Shown here: positions 15,086 through 16,841 of the stretch, piece by piece
Numbering within the stretch: position 1 is the stretch's first letter
Layout of the letters: every line of letters begins with the position of its first letter
NCBI GenBank assembly: GCA_021823385.1
Contig: JAKAOC010000003.1
Span: 1 to 16,841 of the forward strand
DNA: 16,841 nucleotides
Origin: Actinomycetes bacterium
Lineage (GTDB): Bacteria > Actinomycetota > Acidimicrobiia > Acidimicrobiales > Acidimicrobiaceae
Reading direction: 5' to 3'
The notes under the pieces: model-generated
The model's database searches: none
Told to the model about the DNA's origin: nothing
What the model saw: only the letters and a program-made list of their open reading frames with translations
Program-made: the position numbers and the translations under genes

Positions 15086-16841
15086 TCAGGGCCGGCGGTG
15101 CACCAGGAGTGGCAGCACCATCTTCGCTCCCGCCCCACGAAGCTTGGCCGCGGCAACCGTGATGGGCCACTGCGACGAGGTCGCGTCCACCACGAGCAGC
15201 ACGCACCGTCCGCGCACCGCCTCCTTGCAGCGGGCGTCGGTCTCGAGTACCTGGCGCCAGTAGGCGGCCTCCTCGGCCGAGCCCATCTCGGCGACTTCGT
15301 GCGGCCCGGGACTCATGGCGAGCGCGGCCCGATCCAGGTGGCCGGCTTCGGCGAGGTGGTCGGCCAAGCCCGCCACCAGCCGGCGGTATCCCGCAGCGGG
15401 CAGATCGATCACGACCTCGGGCCGGCTTTGCCAGTCCCGCTTCCAGCGAGAGAGCGTCGCCACGCCAGCCGCCCGCAGCTCCGCGGAAGGGGGCGCATCC
15501 TCTTGGAAGGCCTCCTCAACCAGCTCACGCCATTCGGGCGCGTCCGCGAAGGCGATCACCCTCCCCTCCTCCGCCATCTCCCCGGGAGCGATCCTGCCCC
15601 TGGTGCCGTAGGCGCCTCCAGGCCACATCTTGCGTGGCTCGAGCGCCACGGTCTCGCCTCGCAGGAGGCTCTTCACACGCTGCACAACCTCGTCAGAGGG
15701 TCTCCCGGTCAGCGGCTCGGGCAACCTGCCGGTGCAGACCGAGCAGCGCCCGCAAGGGGCGGCGCTCGGATCGTCGAGCGCGGACTGCAAGAGCTGCATC
15801 AGACAGGCCTCCCCGGCTACGTAGGCGCGCATTATCGCCGCCTCGCGCCGTCTGGTGGCGAGGATTCCCTCGTATCGCTCTTTGTCGAAGATCCACGGCT
15901 GCCCGGTGGCGGCCCAGCCGCTCTCGCGCCTCTCGACCGCACCGTCCACGGCGAGTTGGCGAAGCATCATCTCGATGCGGCCACGCCGCAGTCCGGTCTC
16001 CGCCTCGAGGCCGGGAACCGTTGCGGCGCTCCCCTCGTAGGCGGCCAGGCCCGCCAGCAGGCGCTCCACCTGAGCGGGATCGGGAATGGTCGCCGTGGCG
16101 AAGTAATGCCAGACCCTCTCGTCTGACTCCGAGGGGAGGAGCGCCACCAGCGCCCGGTCGATGCCGCGCCCCGCCCGGCCGATTTGCTGGTAGTAGGAGA
16201 CCGGGGACGGAGGTGAGCCGACGTGCACGACGAAGCCGAGGTCGGGCTTGTCGAATCCCATTCCGAGCGCACTTGTCGCGATCAGTGCCTTGACCCGGTT
16301 GGACTTCAGCGCCTCCTCCAAAGCCTCGCGCTCGGCGCTGTCCATCTGCCCGGTGTAGGCGGAGACCGCCGGCACCTCGCCGTGCACCTCCCGCACCGCG
16401 GCGGTAAGGCGCTGCGCATCCGAGACGGTGAGCGTATATACGATGCCGGAGCCAGGGAGCATGGGCAGGTTCTCGACCACCCAGGCAAAGCGCTCGATGG
16501 GCGCGAGCGAGCCGACCACCGAAAGCTCCAAGCTGGTGCGCGCGAGCGAGCCGCGCAGCACCAGGGCCTCGCTGCCGAGCTGGCCGGCCACGTCATCCGT
16601 CACTCTGCGGTTGGCCGTGGCGGTGGTGGCCAGAACCGGAGTGGAGGGGTTGAGCCGCTCGAGGACCGCCGCAACCCGGCGGTAGTCGGGGCGGAAGTCG
16701 TGCCCCCAGTCCGAGACCGCGTGCGCCTCGTCGATGACGAGCAGGCCTATCCGCCCGGCCAATGCCTCCATCACTCTGGTGCCGAAGCCCGGATTGGCGA
16801 GGCGCTCCGGTGATACCAGCAGGACGTCGATCCTCCCCTCG
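15086..16841 (-). CDS. RecQ-family ATP-dependent DNA helicase with C-terminal PRTase-like module, N-terminus outside window
   Basis: About 584 C-terminal residues are visible; the frame stays open to the right edge, and the missing part should hold the Q motif and Walker A. Superfamily 2 motifs are present: VSPERL, DEAH box VIDEAHAVSDWGHDFRPDY (DEAH at 16732-16721), motif III LATTATAN, motif V IATSALGMGFDKPD and motif VI YYQQIGRAGRG. The RecQ zinc site follows with four cysteines (ACLM, then PCGRCSVC, about 15800-15740). There is no HRDC domain. The C-terminus has CVLLVVDATSSQWPIT followed by AAAKLRGAGAKMVLPLLVH (about 15206-15105), matching the phosphoribosyltransferase-like tail of actinobacterial RecQ proteins, but the PRPP-loop acidic pair is reduced to one Asp. 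It would unwind DNA 3'-5' in recombination or repair. The role of the tail is unknown. Confidence 0.92.
   Translation of the reverse strand, partial: EGRIDVLLVSPERLANPGFGTRVMEALAGRIGLLVIDEAHAVSDWGHDFRPDYRRVAAVLERLNPSTPVLATTATANRRVTDDVAGQLGSEALVLRGSLARTSLELSVVGSLAPIERFAWVVENLPMLPGSGIVYTLTVSDAQRLTAAVREVHGEVPAVSAYTGQMDSAEREALEEALKSNRVKALIATSALGMGFDKPDLGFVVHVGSPPSPVSYYQQIGRAGRGIDRALVALLPSESDERVWHYFATATIPDPAQVERLLAGLAAYEGSAATVPGLEAETGLRRGRIEMMLRQLAVDGAVERRESGWAATGQPWIFDKERYEGILATRRREAAIMRAYVAGEACLMQLLQSALDDPSAAPCGRCSVCTGRLPEPLTGRPSDEVVQRVKSLLRGETVALEPRKMWPGGAYGTRGRIAPGEMAEEGRVIAFADAPEWRELVEEAFQEDAPPSAELRAAGVATLSRWKRDWQSRPEVVIDLPAAGYRRLVAGLADHLAEAGHLDRAALAMSPGPHEVAEMGSAEEAAYWRQVLETDARCKEAVRGRCVLLVVDATSSQWPITVAAAKLRGAGAKMVLPLLVHRRP

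Noticed and set aside
1..16841. Mobile element, prophage, toxin-antitoxin or CRISPR content
   Set aside because: I saw no transposase, integrase, phage gene, terminal repeats or spaced direct repeats; all genes are metabolic, transport or repair genes with similar base composition.

Overview
The window is GC-rich, densely coded bacterial chromosome that looks actinobacterial (Actinomycetota). This is inferred from content: a RecQ-family helicase whose C-terminus carries a phosphoribosyltransferase-like module, a DUF664-type DinB-fold protein, a very large NAD-dependent glutamate dehydrogenase (GDH-180 type), and a TANNNT hexamer placed as in leaderless actinobacterial genes. The four-subunit ferredoxin-linked 2-oxoacid oxidoreductase suggests a lineage with at least partly anaerobic or ferredoxin-based metabolism. 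I saw no tRNA, rRNA, insertion sequence, prophage or CRISPR array.

Layout. (1) 1-1601, minus strand: a cysteine synthase/CBS-family PLP enzyme followed by a flavin-binding PNPOx-like protein that runs off the left edge; a perfect stem-loop lies between them. (2) 1602-1915: a divergent promoter region with an 8-bp inverted repeat around a good -10 hexamer. (3) 1916-2413, plus: an O6-alkylguanine-DNA alkyltransferase whose stop codon overlaps the stop codon of the converging gene. (4) 2410-7026, minus: NAD-specific glutamate dehydrogenase, about 1538 residues. (5) 7027-7959: 933 bp with no convincing gene, containing several dyads. (6) 7960-9810, plus: an ABC half-transporter with fused permease and ATPase. 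(7) 9972-14194, plus: a five-gene operon with every junction overlapping, encoding a GltD/NfnB-like FAD/iron-sulfur oxidoreductase and the delta, alpha, beta and gamma subunits of a 2-oxoacid (probably 2-oxoglutarate):ferredoxin oxidoreductase. (8) 14406-16841, minus: a RecQ-like helicase (N-terminus outside the window) followed by a DUF664/DinB-fold protein, separated by two mutually exclusive hairpins.

How the genes may work together. The glutamate dehydrogenase would make 2-oxoglutarate and NADH from glutamate. The 2-oxoacid oxidoreductase could oxidise that 2-oxoglutarate to succinyl-CoA and reduced ferredoxin, or run in reverse. The GltD/NfnB-like protein at the head of the operon could pass electrons between ferredoxin and NAD(P)H. 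This would be a compact glutamate-to-succinyl-CoA route with an electron exit, but it is inference from gene content and order. The alkyltransferase and helicase are DNA maintenance genes with no evident link to that route.
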